Shown here piece by piece: positions 47,901 to 61,100 of a DNA stretch of 64,000 nt (positions are counted from its first letter, which is position 1; each line of letters starts with the position of its first letter). Under the pieces are notes generated by a model. The model made no database searches. It was not told the DNA's origin and saw only the letters and a program-made list of their open reading frames with translations. The DNA lies in the NCBI RefSeq assembly GCF_037975245.1, contig NC_092570.1, positions 17,461,918-17,525,917 of the forward strand. Reading direction: 5' to 3'. Source of the stretch: Apostichopus japonicus (taxonomy: Eukaryota; Echinodermata; Holothuroidea; Aspidochirotida; Stichopodidae). The translations under genes and the position numbers were made by a program.

Positions 47901-50900
47901 GGGAGAATTATAAAGCATCAATGCAGAATTAAAACTGTAATTGGCAATCACAGGATTGTCTCAAATTGTTTGAAAATAACTGATTCGTTATCATCTTGAT
48001 ATTGTCACTCATATTGAGTTCAAAATGATATATATTGAGCTAAATATATATATATTGTAATATTGAGCTCGAAATTGCATGGTACTACAGCTTTCAACAA
48101 GGGGGCAGGTGGGCACTCTCCCTTTCAATTCACGAAAGTGATAAGATTTTATTTTTGCTATTCGTATTTCTTCAACCGAAGAGATCTTCACTCGTTTTTA
48201 ATACGCTTTGTATTTTGTGGTGATTACTACCTCTGTGAAGTGACCGAACCCTTTGTATGTATACACTTGGTATAGTGGTTCTTAAAAGAATGAGTCACTA
48301 TAATACAGAATAAATTCATTTTAAAGAATGATGTCAAGTTTTTTTTCTTCTTCTTTAAAAGCTTAAAACTTCCCTTAGCAGTTTTTTTCCCCCTCAGCAG
48401 AATTTCATTTGAAGTTTTGTAAATAAACGTTTGAGTTTTGTTTGTTCCATATTAATAAACATCATTGAGGAACTATTTATAAAGGTGGCCACGATATAAT
48501 TCTTTCCAAATATTCTTAAACAGTTGGGCATCGGATTGTCGGAGTAGGAAGCCTATTTTCAAAAGTGACTGTGCGGCTTTGCTAAATCTTCCACGATGTC
48601 TGTTTACTTAACCTGTCACCTGGTTATGCAAATCATAATTGCATATTTTAATAACATTCAAGAGAATGTTAAACCTGTACTTATATATAGTTGAACTGTT
48701 CTTATTACTTCATGCTGATGTGTTCATAGTTCCATAGTGGTCACTACAGAGAGCGCAGACAACAAAAAGGTCCATGCCGATTTTTTGTCACCCTTTCGTT
48801 TCCATTTACTTTGCAGACAGGAGGGAGGGTGGATAACATTTGAGAGTACCACCTCGCCTACATGTGCAGGTTTCTTGAATTGAATTTAGCTGTGTTTCGA
48901 TGACGTCACTAACAATTTTTTAATCGCTTCGCAAGTGCAAGGTAGCATTGCGGTATTAAACACAGCACAGAGAATATATTTCAGAAAAATATTTGTAAAT
49001 ATTCAAACCAAATATTAAAGTTGGCTTTGTATAGCTAAAGGAAACATTGTTGTTTATGTTCTTTTCATGTTTGTTTGTGTTGAAACGGTTGGCTATGTCA
49101 ATTAACTGTAAGTAGTGCTGCCCCCGCCCCTGCTGCCCACCCCCCTCCCCCTCTCTGTTTCTTATGAGATGTTCTGGTAGCTGCAACTAATTCCTTAATC
49201 AAAATGCTGGTAATTTTCTGCATCTTTGGGTCGTAACCATATCATCGTAGCATTTTGTATGAGAAAGATACAAAAAAAGAAAAATCCAATTTGGTGGTAT
49301 TTTGAGAATGACTGTCAACAATTAAATTTATGCAGTCATCACAGCACTTCAGCTGAAAATGTTTGGGTTTTCTTTATAATATTTAACTCGCTTACTCACA
49401 CAGGGAAATAATATATTTTTACAAAGAAAGTTACTTTTGGTTAGATTCTAAATATATGAGAACCGTGAAAGCTTAGCAAACATTCCAATTGATAACAACA
49501 AGAAGATTATAATAGGAAAATAAAGTTTTTGAAACAAATTTGCCATTAATGACATTACAGACCACCTACTGCGATCCAAATTCCTGGAGAAGTTGAAGGT
49601 TTACCCAGTCAAAATAAGGTACATTTTATCAACCATATTTCAAGTTATGGATAATATATTGAGATGGGGTCTTCAAATAATAGTGTGATACATTTTCTTT
49701 TTCCGATTATTTGCTACCGGAATATCCATTTAAGGGTTGGATGCAGAAAATTGGTCGGAGAAAAATTAAAATTGGTTGGAGCATAATAATCAGAAGGAAG
49801 ACATGCTAAATCACTCCTTGAAAATGTGCAAACCTGAGAAAATTACAGAGGAATGTGGTCTACAGCCATAACTTAATTAAGTTATGTTAATTTGTTGTAT
49901 ACTTACCTTACTCTAATTATGTACCAGTATTTTATGGAATTAAATTAAATAAACATTGGAACGTCCACACTCAATGGAGCACAATATAGACATCACCCAC
50001 ACGTGAAATATAAGCAGACACTTTTCAACATATGTTAGGAAAAGACTGAATGATTCCCCAGAATTCAGTGATTTTATAGACACCATCTCTCTGTACTACA
50101 AACCAGAGTAACTGACTATCCATACATTTGGTGAAGGGACAGTCACTTCAAAATTCAGGAATTCATCCAGCACTTTAAAGCAGTTTCAAGGTACTTGAAT
50201 TTATCCATCCGATCATCAAAACCGATTATGGACGACGGTGTCAACCATATTTCTGTATTACTAATTGAACATGTCAGTGACTTCTCTCAAGGCTATTTGA
50301 GTTAATTCAAGCCTACTCACATTGTATTATATTGTAATTCTGAATTATATTACAGGTTTAAAAAAGAAGAAAAATAAGGCTAAATGATTTCTTGCTGCAT
50401 TTTCTTTGTGAAAGTTGAATGTAAAATGTTTGTACTGTACTTAATAAGGTGTATCCACATTCCAAGTATGAAGTAATTGCTATCACAAAGAATTCAGAAT
50501 TTTAACAATGACTTTCGTTGAACGCCAAGAAATATCAGCAGGGTTCTTTTACTGATGTTGAATATCATGTTGGAAATTCTCCCCAAATTTGCCACTGAAG
50601 TTATCGAGTTTGCAAGGTTTTCAGAATCTGGTGACCTCCAATGACCTCTATGAAAAATAGTAGATTCCTTGCACTCGTTGAGTTTGATCTATATAACATG
50701 TTTGATCTATATAAAAGTATGAATAATGTCATTCAAGTTTTCCTTTGAAGGTATCACTGGGTTTACAGTTTTCAGACTTTTACCTCGTGACCTCAAATCA
50801 CCTTTGACGAAAAACAAATCCCTTTCTGCACTTTCTATAAAGGTAGTGTGTTTAAAGTCCAAGCATTGCTTTTGAACTTTACAATGTTTTCAGACTTTGA

Positions 50901-51060
50901 CCTCTCGTGTCCTCAAATGACCTTTGACCACTGCAGATGCATCTACTTACCACATATGAAGTTGAGCCACCATGTACTTTTTACGTTGGAGAGTTTACAA
51001 GCCGCGCGTAGATACGTGTACTACTTTGAGAAATGTATAAACCCACGAAATACAAACAAA
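44929..51060. other. Mondo 3' flank, no further gene seen
   Basis: AT-rich sequence with no exon I can support. It includes candidate poly-A signals, short poly-A/T and poly-G runs, and AT-rich palindromes near 48030-48060. At about 50610-50950 there is a decayed two- to three-copy repeat with GTGACCTCAAATGACCTTTG phrases. A DR1-type TGACCTTTGACC lies at 50918-50929 within that repeat. Confidence 0.55.
45679..45684 (+). promoter_or_regulatory. Candidate polyadenylation signal (AATAAA) for Mondo
   Basis: This is the first AATAAA I see after the Mondo stop, about 750 bp downstream. A second is at 45889-45894 and others occur near 48310-48460, so the 3' UTR end is uncertain. Confidence 0.4.
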
Positions 51061-51069
51061 CACACCAAT

Positions 51070-52510
51070 CAACTCCTTGACTAGAGTTCAAATCCCACGG
51101 ATTCTCTGCACCTATCCTCCCTCCATTCTGAAATTGAAACATTAGAAACAAACACTGAACAGTTATTGCAATGGAAGAGTTACTAGTGATCTGTAACTGG
51201 ACGAATAAGACACACTCCACGTCAGCGGTTCAAACCCCTAAGAAAGTGTTTTCCATTTCTGCTCTTTTGCCTCCTTACGTTTTAAGGCAAGTTGACAATT
51301 AGAAAAGAGCATTATTTCTCAGCAGTTCAAGTGGCGCATTGGTTAGTGCTCTGGACTGGAGAGAGTCATACAAACTCCATGTCTGCGGTTCAAGTCCAAC
51401 TAGAGCATTTTGATTTTCTGCTCTTTTACCCCCTTCCATTCTGAGGTTCAAATATTAGAAACAAGCATTATTTCTCAACAGTTCAAGTGGCGCAGTGGTT
51501 AGTGCTCTGGACTTGAGTGTCAGGCAATCTCCATGTCTGTGGTTCAAGTCCAACTAGAGCATTTTAATTTTCTGCTCTTTTACCCCTTCCATTCTGAGGT
51601 TCAAATATTAGAAACGAGCATTATTCCTCAACAGTTCAAGTGGCACAGTGGTTAGTGCTCTGGACTTGAGAGAGTCAGACAAACTCCATGTCTGTGGTTC
51701 AAGTCCAACTAGAGCATTTTGATTTTCTGCTCTTTTACCCCCTTCCATTCAAAGGTTCAAATATTAGAAACGAGCATTATTTCTCAACAGTTCAAGTGGC
51801 ACAGTGGTTAGTGCTCTGGACTTGAGTGTCAGACAATCTCCATGTCTGCGGTTCAAGTCCAACTAGAGCATTTTGATTTTCTGCTCTTTTACAATTTCCA
51901 ATCTGAGGTTCAAATATTAGAAACGAGCATTATTTCTCAACAGTTCAAGTGGCACAGTGGTTAGTGCTCTGGACCTGAGAGTGGCAGACAAATTCCATGT
52001 CTGCGGTTCAAGTCCAACTAGAGCATTTTGATTTTTTTTTTCTTCACCTTTCCACTCTGTAGCTCAAATATTAGAAACGAGCATTATTTCTCAACAGTTC
52101 AAGTGGCACAGTGGTTAGTGCTCTGGACCCGAGATAGGTAGACAATCTCAACATCAGCGGTTCAAGTCCAACTAGAGCATTTTGATTTTCTGCTCTTTTA
52201 CAATTTCCAATCTGAGGTTCAAATATTAGAAACGAGCATTATTCCTCAACAGTTCAAGTGGCACAGTGGTTAGTGCTCTGGACTTGAGAGAGTCAGGCAA
52301 TCTCCATGTCTGCGGTTCAAGTCCAACTAGTGCATTTTAATTTTCTGCTCTTTTACAATTTCCATTGTGAGGTTCAAATATTAGAAACGAGCATTATTTC
52401 TCAACAGTTCAAGTGGCGCAGTGGTTAGTGCTCTGGACTTGAGAGAGTCAGACAATCTCCATGTCGGCGGTTCAAGTCCAGCCAGAGCCTTTTAATTTTC
52501 TGTTCTTTGG
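51070..52510 (+). repeat. Tandem array of tRNA-like units, period about 155 bp
   Basis: Eight good units and one to two decayed leading ones lie head to tail. The shared spacer word ATTAGAAAC or a variant starts at 51141, 51298, 51453, 51607, 51762, 51915, 52069, 52224 and 52380, giving periods of 153-157 bp. Each good unit has an A-box-like AAGTGGCGCAGTGGTTAGTG, a TGCTCTGGACTTGAGAG stretch, and a B-box GGTTCAAGTCC. An AGAGCA...TGCTCT hairpin followed by TTTT comes next. This is the layout of a Pol III transcript. Standard tRNA stems do not close properly, so these are tRNA-derived or tRNA-like, not ordinary tRNA genes. Confidence 0.8.
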
Positions 52511-52552
52511 AGAAGGTGGAAGTATAAAGGTAAAAAACAAAGTTTATTTCTT

Positions 52553-52635
52553 GGGAACCAAAATGGTGTAATTGGTTGTGCCGTGAGCGATTTGGATTTT
52601 CCTGATCACCGGTTCAAGCCCTGGCTGGGCAATCA
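52553..52635 (+). repeat. tRNA-like unit of a different type
   Basis: ATGGTGTAATTGGTTGTGCC resembles a tRNA D-arm/A box and CCGGTTCAAGCCC a T-arm/B box 30-40 bases later. The upstream AAAGTTTATTTCTTGGG is like the spacer that precedes the array units. The acceptor stem does not pair well, so a tRNA-derived sequence is likelier than a tRNA gene. Confidence 0.5.
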
Positions 52636-52659
52636 CCATCCAAAGTTCCCAAGTGAGGT

Positions 52660-52917
52660 GAGTTCCCAAGCAGACCGGGGGAGTTGCGCGGACCCCCTCC
52701 CCCCTGACAAGGTTCCCAAGCGGACCAGGTGAGTTGCGCGGACCCCCTCCCCCCTGACAAGGTTCCCAAGCGGACCAGGTGAGTTGCGTGGACCCCCTCC
52801 CCCCTGACAAGGTTCCCAAGCGGACCAGGTGAGTTGCGCGGACACCCTCCCCCCTGACAAGGTTCCCAAGCGGACCAGGTGAGTTGCGCGGACACCCTCC
52901 CCCTGACAAGGTTCCCT
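52660..52917. repeat. 60-bp GC-rich minisatellite
   Basis: Four to five copies with an exact 60-bp period and very few differences (AAGCGGACCAGGTGAGTTGC, then GCGGACCCCCTCCCCCCTGA). As 60 is a multiple of 3, three long minus-strand ORFs with 20-aa periodic peptides run across it; I regard them as shadows. It starts straight after the second tRNA-like unit. Confidence 0.92.
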
Positions 52918-53005
52918 GATCCCAAGAGGATCAGGGGAGGAAATGTTTTAAAAAAAAGTCCAAACTACTGGATCTTTAAATATTAGAAAAGTTTATTATA
53001 ACAGT

Positions 53006-53080
53006 TTCCCTCCTAATGGTCTAGTGGTAGAGATTTTTTTTTAACAATCACAAGGTCCCTGGTTCAATTCCAACTTCTGC
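53006..53080 (+). repeat. tRNA-like unit with A- and B-box sequences
   Basis: AATGGTCTAGTGGTAGAGA matches a tRNA D-arm (Glu/Gly/Asp style) and CCTGGTTCAATTCC a T-arm. The anticodon region is replaced by a T-run (ATTTTTTTTTAACAATCAC) and the acceptor ends do not pair. The upstream ATTAGAAAAGTTTATTATAACAG repeats the array spacer. Likely a degenerate tRNA-derived copy. Confidence 0.5.
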
Positions 53081-53089
53081 TTTCCTTTT

Positions 53090-55193
53090 ACCTCTTACAG
53101 CAAAAGACACTGGCCACCCTCCCTTCCTTTGATTTATAGCGTATGAAAATAACTCAAACATGAATAAACAAAATACATCCACTAAGAACCACCAAAATGT
53201 TGCATTTACTTATAACCAACTATTTTCTTAGTAAGGACAAAGACTTGCTAGAGAAGGATAACAAACTACCTTTCAAATATGCTTTACTGGTTTAATTGAT
53301 ACTTCAGCATGGCTTTCTAAGCCACAGACTTACTTATACCTTTAAAAGCAGACCTGAATTAACTTTTCAATCCTATTTAGTATTTGACACTCAAATCTCC
53401 TTAACAACATGATAAATCAAATTTGATTTTCAAGTTAACACTGGCTAAAAAAAAACTAAGAAACTGGATATTAAACACAACATGAGAATATGTCTGGGGA
53501 ACAAACTTTTCTAAAACTGAATGTAGCATTACAAATATATTTACACTTGTTTGATGCAAAATATCTGGGAGAATGTCTCAATTTTAGTGCCAGTAATACT
53601 TGATGGTTTTGTTAGTTTTACACAAAGTGAAGGTATTTTTTAAATTTATTTATTTGAGGGATGGGAGGTGGAATGAGTTGGTATAGATACCAACTGGCCA
53701 CTGTATATATTAGTTTATTTTTCATAGAATTAAAACAAACCCCAATCAAACATGACGAACAATTCACCAACCCAGATTTCAATTTTAAATGATTTTTTTT
53801 CTTCAAAATACATAACTTGAATGATTGCCAAAGTGTAGGATTTTATAAGCCATATTCCCTTAAACCAGGTTTACTAATGACAAGTTCACCTATGGTGATC
53901 TCAAACAATGCACCTATTCTTAATGAGTAGTTTTATGCCGTTTTCACAAGCAGCTCAAACCAACCAATCACAAACTCCTGCACATTAAACAATTATATGA
54001 CTAAATGTCAGAGCTGCAACTTGCAGCAAGTTTTGGGGGGTAGAGTCTCAAGATATATGAACAACAATATTACTCCTGATTTATGAAGTCAAACTTCATT
54101 CACTTTACTTTTTTTCCAGGGGACAGAAAAACTTGTCAAAGAGTCATCTCTCCTTTTGAAATTGTGAGACTCCATGAATAAATAAGTCATTAAAACACTG
54201 ATAAACATATTCCATAAATGCAAGAAAAAAGGACAATGAGTCACCTATTGCAGACAATCTTACTGATCATGTAGGGATTAACCACTCCATTTAAATCAAG
54301 TGATTGTGTGAAAGTACATAGGTGACAAACATTCTTCTCTCCCCCTCCCCCCCCCCCAGATTATGCAAATAACTGGTACAAACTTTCCATCCATTACTGT
54401 GAAATGCATCTTCTGCTCCATAATTCAATCACCATGCCAAATCAAGTGCCCTAAATTTTGTCCCAGTTCTTACAAAACTAAAGCCAAGGCTAGTTACATT
54501 TCTTACATTAGTACCAAGTTCCTATAGATTTATCTGATGATGTTATTGAAAATGTGAAAAGTTTAATTTTTTCTTGGCTTGATGACATTTTGAGATGCTG
54601 AAATATCTTTTGTACTCCAGTGTTATGGAGAATCACCACCCTGTTTTACTTTAAGCTCAGAGCTAGTACCAATATACTCTGGACAGAGGCACTCTACTAC
54701 ATGAAAAGAACTTCACACAAGTTTTATCAATTTTTCATATTTGGGAAATGGCGGAGCCCCTGAATCCTGGCTCATCACAAGAAAGAGTAGATTCAAAGCA
54801 AAAGTTACTGAAGAGATATCTATATACAACTAATATTTACAAAATAACAAGTAATTTGTTGAGCATTAGAAAATGACCGTTAAATTTAATCTTTACATCT
54901 TATGGACTGAATATAATTGTTTTCTTTAATCGATTCTATCTGCAAGTAAGTAACACAGTGACCCCAACTGTCATGTGTCCCCCACCCCTCCCTCCCCCTT
55001 TGCTCCTGTGCCAGACCTAATAACGTCGCCTTGGTGGTGAACACCGTGGTACAGTTCACATCATTAACATATCGTGAGACTGCTCCATTTCACCATCAGC
55101 AGTAGTTCCTTAATTTATCCTTATCCATATATACATACTTTACACAGTTCATGATTCATTATAAATCACTTTCCAACTCAAAACTCTCTCTTT
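53090..55193. other. SMC4 3' flank
   Basis: AT-rich non-coding sequence between the tRNA-like array and the SMC4 stop codon, probably including the SMC4 3' UTR. An AATAAATAAA-like run on the minus strand lies near 53645-53655, 1.5 kb from the stop. I could not choose a poly-A site with confidence. Confidence 0.5.
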
Positions 55194-58100
55194 TCATTCT
55201 GCGACCTTGACCAGGGCGCATGCCATCTTCTTTGGGTTGATAGCTACGGTCTTGGAACAGTCGTGGGTCTTGTAGATACCCACCAGACGGTCAGCCAACT
55301 CGAACATGTTGTTACGTAGAGATATTACAATGAACTGGGCGTCCTTTGTCCTCTCCTGCAAAACATAAAGAATGATAGCATTGTGTGAAACAAACCCTCG
55401 CAATAGTGGCGAGAAAAAAGGGACGGTGTAAGCTTTCTAATTGGACCAGCAATGAGTATGTTGAGCCGACTCGTGAGTACATCTGTGTGAAAGACTTGTG
55501 AGTACATCTGTGTACAAGACTAGGACGTCCTCAGGAGAATGTGATAACGTGGTATTTTCTACGAGCATTTAGAAAATTGTAGCAACCATTGACCATTGCT
55601 GATCGAACAAAGATTGTCTACGTTAGACCTCTGCCCAACTATACTACTTGTTCCGACACTCAGTTATATCAGTGAGTAGCTTTGACTACATTATTATTCA
55701 CCTTGATGTAATGCCCTACGATGGACACATTCTTGAAATCCAAGGCCGCATCTATTTCATCCATGACGTAGACCGGGGTCGGTTTAAACTGATGGAGAGC
55801 AAAGACCAAGGACAGCGAGCTCAGGGTCTTTTCACCGCCGGACAAATTGGCAATCACTTTCCAGGATTTCTTCGGTGGTCGTACGCTGTAGGATATAAAA
55901 GGGAAGGGAACAATGAAAGGGTTGATAACAACTTAACAATTGTGATGGACAGGCATCATTGCCTGTGGGTAGTCAGCCTTGCCACTCCTGACTTGCCACT
56001 CCTGATAGGAGTGTTAGCTCAGTGGTTAACACTGGTGCCTTTCAATCATAAGGTCTTGAGTTTGTGTCACTCCAAGATTAATGTATGTCGTCTAGTTACA
56101 GAGTTGTTGACAATTGACAATTCATAATCATGGATGTTAAATATGAATCTAAGAGACTGACTTCGGTCAGCTCGCGGCTTTGATAAGACAATGATGGCTT
56201 CTTCGTGAGTTCCTGCTTTGCAGAAGGATCTAAAATACATACATACATACATTATAAGCCTCATACCAACTCTAAAAGCCCATCACCATTTAGTCAAAGT
56301 CCACAGGCATATTTCATTTCAAACAAATAATATCTTGAACACATAATTATATACATCTTCATAATGTTGATTTATTGTGATACTTTTGTTAATATAATTT
56401 TAATAATGCATTGGTGATTATGAATCTTTACCCCTGAACACATCCCCATTTGCATTTTTCATATTACGGAAAACCAAACCACCAAAGTGGTTACTCTTTA
56501 GTGCAAGGTTTATCCTCACTGCCCCCTGATATACTACTGCCCACCCTCAAGACACTTCACCACACTCAGACATTTGATTGTCTAACTGAGCACTCCTCAA
56601 TATCTGTGCATCTTTTAATTAGGAGAGTCGAAACCTGCCAGGATAATTCTTTTCGCAGCTTTTCTAGCACCCTAAAATTGTGGAGGCAGATACTGCTGAT
56701 GACCACGTTCCACATATCCCCGACCACAAATATTCCACCACAACACGAACAAAACACAACCACAAATATTCCCTTGATCAACAAATCAAATTGGTCTGTT
56801 TCAGTTTGGTCAAATGTAATCCTGGTTTTGAGGATTACTTCCCCAGGTTCTTTAACACCAGAGAACAAATGCAAAGGTAACTGCTTACAGCTGACTCATT
56901 TATCCCTTAAAACTAGTCCTCCACATGAAGATCTGATTTTTGCTCTCGTACCTGAAGACGATCCCTTCGGAGAACGGATCTAGACTGTCGACGAGTTCGA
57001 GCTCTGCGTCTCCTCCGAGGGTGATCATCTGGTACATCTCCTTCAGGTATTCGTTGATTGTCCCGAATCCTTTCATGAACATGTCCAGCCGCTGCTTACG
57101 CATGTCCTCCAGACTCCTGCGCTGCGAGTTCCGACGTTCTGTCAGTTCGTCGTACTCTGCGACCCTCGAGAGGTAATTCTCCTCCTGAAAAGCATCGTGG
57201 TGAGAAGAAAAGATTTGAAAAGATGACTTTAGAACCAAGTTAAGGTTGACTCGTTTCGGACTAATGAAAACAACTTCAATTTTTGCAGGTTACATTTCTG
57301 GAATAACTGTTTATGACAAATGACACTTGAACGAGGAGAGGCTCACCAATCCAACATGACTGGATAACATTAGTCTTAAACTCAAACCACAACCTTACTT
57401 AGCTCCTCAAAAGTTACACCATAACGACAGACCAAACATAAGTCTCTGATGGTCGCAGATCAATTTTTGAGATTGCATTACAATTTTTTCATAGACAAAT
57501 GGTGTTGGATGTCATTCATAGGTGCTGTGGTCTGTTTGTTACTACTGATTGTTGGTAGAGTAAGTTACTGTAATGGCGCTCTTATTGCTAACAATGATAG
57601 TATGAATTGATTTTTAAGTTGATAACGGTTTTTGAGGGAGTTACTACATTTTTACTTACAAAAACTTGATGATTACCATTAACAATTTAACAGTAAGGTA
57701 AACAATCATGAAGCTGAAGTTATCAGTTTTTACGGAAATTAATAATTCAGATATTTAAAGGTGAATATCTTATAAAATAGAATAGATATATTATCTGAAC
57801 AATTTGTCTTGTCTTGGTTTTCCTATTATTTTGTTCCCCCTTCTGCTTGGACGATGACAATTTTGAAGAAAAAATACCACAAAATTTATAAGAAATGGGA
57901 AAGTTCTTGATTTCAATTTTCAGCGTTAATTAACAGACGACAGACAGTAATGTCTTGCGTCATTCATAAGTCGACATTACAATGGACCACTGATTATTGA
58001 CTTTCATTACCTTCTTTTTAAATTGTTGGATCGCCGCTAGGTTTGGTGACATCTTCCCGAGCTGTTCTTCACTGACAGTCACCTCGTAGGAGATCTTTTC

Positions 58101-61100
58101 TCCGTTTATGGACAAGAGTTCTTCCTCCGGGTAAACCGTCAACTTTTCTGGGTTTTCACGATCGATGACATGCAGCTCCAATTTGTCAAACTGCAAATAG
58201 AAAGTAATAAAGAAAGGGTAAAGAAGAAATATATTCTCAGCTAGCTCCATTAAATAGCTACTACTTCTAGGAACCCCTAAATCCCTACAAGAACTCCTTT
58301 GCCAAGACTATCGTCAATAATCCATAGAATTCATTTTATACATGCTTTCATACACCAATTTTTTGTTCAACTTTTTTAATTCATTTTAGGACTATACTGC
58401 AGTTATAATTGGTCTTGTTTAAAAATATGCATAATATAGGCAATTTATCATAATCACTACCTTTCTTGCAACCTTTCTTGAAATTTACATCTTGAAAGTA
58501 GTAGAGAAATTTGGGGGAAAAGCTCTTGGAATTTATTCTGAATTCAGCACAGGAATTGTAAGGTCTGATTCCAAAATAACAATGAAAAATGCCCTAAAAG
58601 AGGGAGGGAGGGGGCGGGGGTCCCCAGATAAATTTCAAACCAAATCTCAAGAAGTAAAATCATAAATCTGGACACATCGGAACTAAAATATTCCATAAGA
58701 GTAGATGGGAATCCTCCTTCCCCCTCCCAACATCCCCTATTCTTTCTCACGTCCCCACTTCCGTAAAAACAGCATCAATGGCAATGTTGGATTTGTCCAG
58801 TCTATCAGTTCACTGTAATAGTACTCGTTGACCTCCCATTGCTTCTACGACGTACCACGTCAACTCTTCCTTCAACAGGTCTTCATCGATATTGAAGTCA
58901 ATCGTCAGGTTCTAATGTTTAACCTTCTATTAATTCTCCTTTGACTTATATCTCAAACTCATTCATTTCCAGGACAATTATGCCACCCTCATCTCTATCT
59001 TCACCCCCCTCTCCCCCCCTCTCCTCTCCCCTTGACTTCCATTTTGTTTTTGCCTAAACATTGCATTTCATTGCAGCAACTCAGCTCCTTCTTCCAGTGT
59101 TTCACCTACTGTTGGTTCTCTCCTTTAATTTATTGCTCAAACTCATCCATTTCCAGGACAATTATTCCACCCTCTCATCTTATCTTCAGCCCCCCCACCT
59201 CTCCCCCTGCATTCCATTTTGTCTCTGCCTAAACATTGCATTTTATTACAGCAACTCACCTCCTTCTTCCAATGTTTCACCTACTGTTAATGTTCCGTGC
59301 CTTGTCCCTCAAACTCATCCATTTCCAGGACAATTATTCCACCCTCTATCTTCACCCCCCCCTCTCCTCTCCCCCTGCCATTCATTTTGTTTTATTACAG
59401 CAACTCACCTCCTTCTTCCAGTGTTTCACCTTCTGTTGATTCTCCTTGGCTTTGGTGACGTATCTCTCAAGCTCATGGTTCATTTCCAGCTGTTTCTTCT
59501 TCAACTCGTTCTGTTTCGTGTCCATGTTCGAAAGCTCCTCTTTTTATGACAAAATCAAGAAAAGTCTGAATAATTAATCACAAACTTCAATAGCTATCCT
59601 ACTAATTGACCTAATTATGAAACCTGCTGATATATCGAACAACACATGCTAACAAAACCTCATCTCAGGGTGCAGAATGACATCTACAATTTATTACACA
59701 TTTATAGCCTAACTCTTGTCAAACAGATTGGGGCACTGAACTATCTTTTACAGTGTGTAGTGCCTATTTTCCAACGTACTCTTGGAACAAATCTCTTCTG
59801 GGTGTGCATTACTTGGGGTCGTCACAACTGACTAACAAAAAGAAAAAGATGATTTTTAAGGACTTCATGTCCTTTCAGACAAATAGGCATGCACCGAAAC
59901 TAACTCAATGCCCTTTATGCCGCCAACAACTGTGATGCCCTTCGCCACTTCAATATTACGTTCGCAAGACGGTAGGTTGAACCTTCCAAAGTTTTACCAA
60001 AACAAATGTGAATGCTCAAGAAAGGGTAACATAGTCTGTGGAGCTCGATGTTGTCTTTTATCCTTTAGTCCTTGGATTGTCCTGAAAGTTGTAATACATG
60101 TTGCTTCCAGTTTAATGTACTATCTGCAGGAATTCATGCAAAAGGTATAATTTGCTCCATTATTTTGTATAAACAATTTCTAAAATACAGCTTCCAATAC
60201 AACTTCACATTTCTAAAAGAGCCGAATCCAACTATACAGCGGTTGCTGCAATTACTATAACCCTAAATTATTTTCTCCTTATTTTTGGGGAATAAAAAAA
60301 TACAGAATTAAGTCTCTGTACTGTAAGCTCTTCCTTTTCGTCATTTATTTATTTTTATATTTATATATTTATTTTCTGGCCTTTTGCGGCAGTTTTGATG
60401 TTTCTCCAAAGCAACAAACAACATAAAAAATGTTTGAAATAGGTCAGACCTATTTCTAGTTACCTTTATTTTCTTCCAAGACTACCTCTAACTCTTTTAA
60501 TTCCTTCTCTGCAGTGTCGTAATCTTTCAGCACCTTGCTTGCTTCATCTTCGAGCCTGCTGAATTCTTCTTCTATCTTAACGATGGCTTCCCTGTTCTCA
60601 ACCTCTTCTTTCTCCATGGAGGCTATGTTGTCTTCTGCTCGCTTCATGTTTCTGTAATAGAGAGTAATGGGTCATGAGACCATGTTCAAGAATAACCGTT
60701 TGTGTGAGGAACGACTACGACTAACCCAAGAGTATACAATTAGCTGTCATAACCATAGAAACAAAAAAATAAAACCAACATGTTGAGACCGCTAGAGGGA
60801 TGTTATTTTAAAAACCTTCAAATATTCATATAACACCCTTACATTCAAGTAACACACAAGCAAAACAAACGTAGTTAAGCTCAATATATAATTTCAGAAA
60901 TTCTACGGTACGGTTAAAAAAAAATCAATGCGCTTCAGTTATTGCCCTTTCCATTGTCCCAACTAATCATTTATCCAATTTTGATGTTTGTCAGTGTCCC
61001 ACCTGACCTTTGTCCTCAATCTTATATGCAAATGAGCTGCACCAGTTAACATTCTACATGTGCCAATCTCCCTTTTAACCCGAGTTAACACTGAAACACA

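Noticed and set aside
51318-52500. A cluster of ordinary tRNA genes
   Set aside because: A- and B-box words are present, but the acceptor and T stems do not pair as in functional tRNAs, and the anticodon loop is not well defined. Kept as tRNA-like repeats.
51070-52510. CRISPR array
   Set aside because: The regular spacing resembles one superficially, but units of 155 bp contain Pol III boxes, the spacers are conserved, and the genome is eukaryotic.
52544-52925. Minus-strand ORFs of 78-121 aa with 20-aa repeats (GNLVRGEGVRATHLV)
   Set aside because: Product of the exact 60-bp minisatellite. No start context, no domain, and three frames are open at once.
56450-56983. 177-aa plus-strand ORF
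   Set aside because: It overlaps an SMC4 intron and exon in antisense, and has no domain or splice support.
59061-59549. 162-aa plus-strand ORF with repeated LLPVFHLLL
   Set aside because: Antisense to an SMC4 exon and its tandem partial duplicates; the repeats in the peptide mirror those duplicates.
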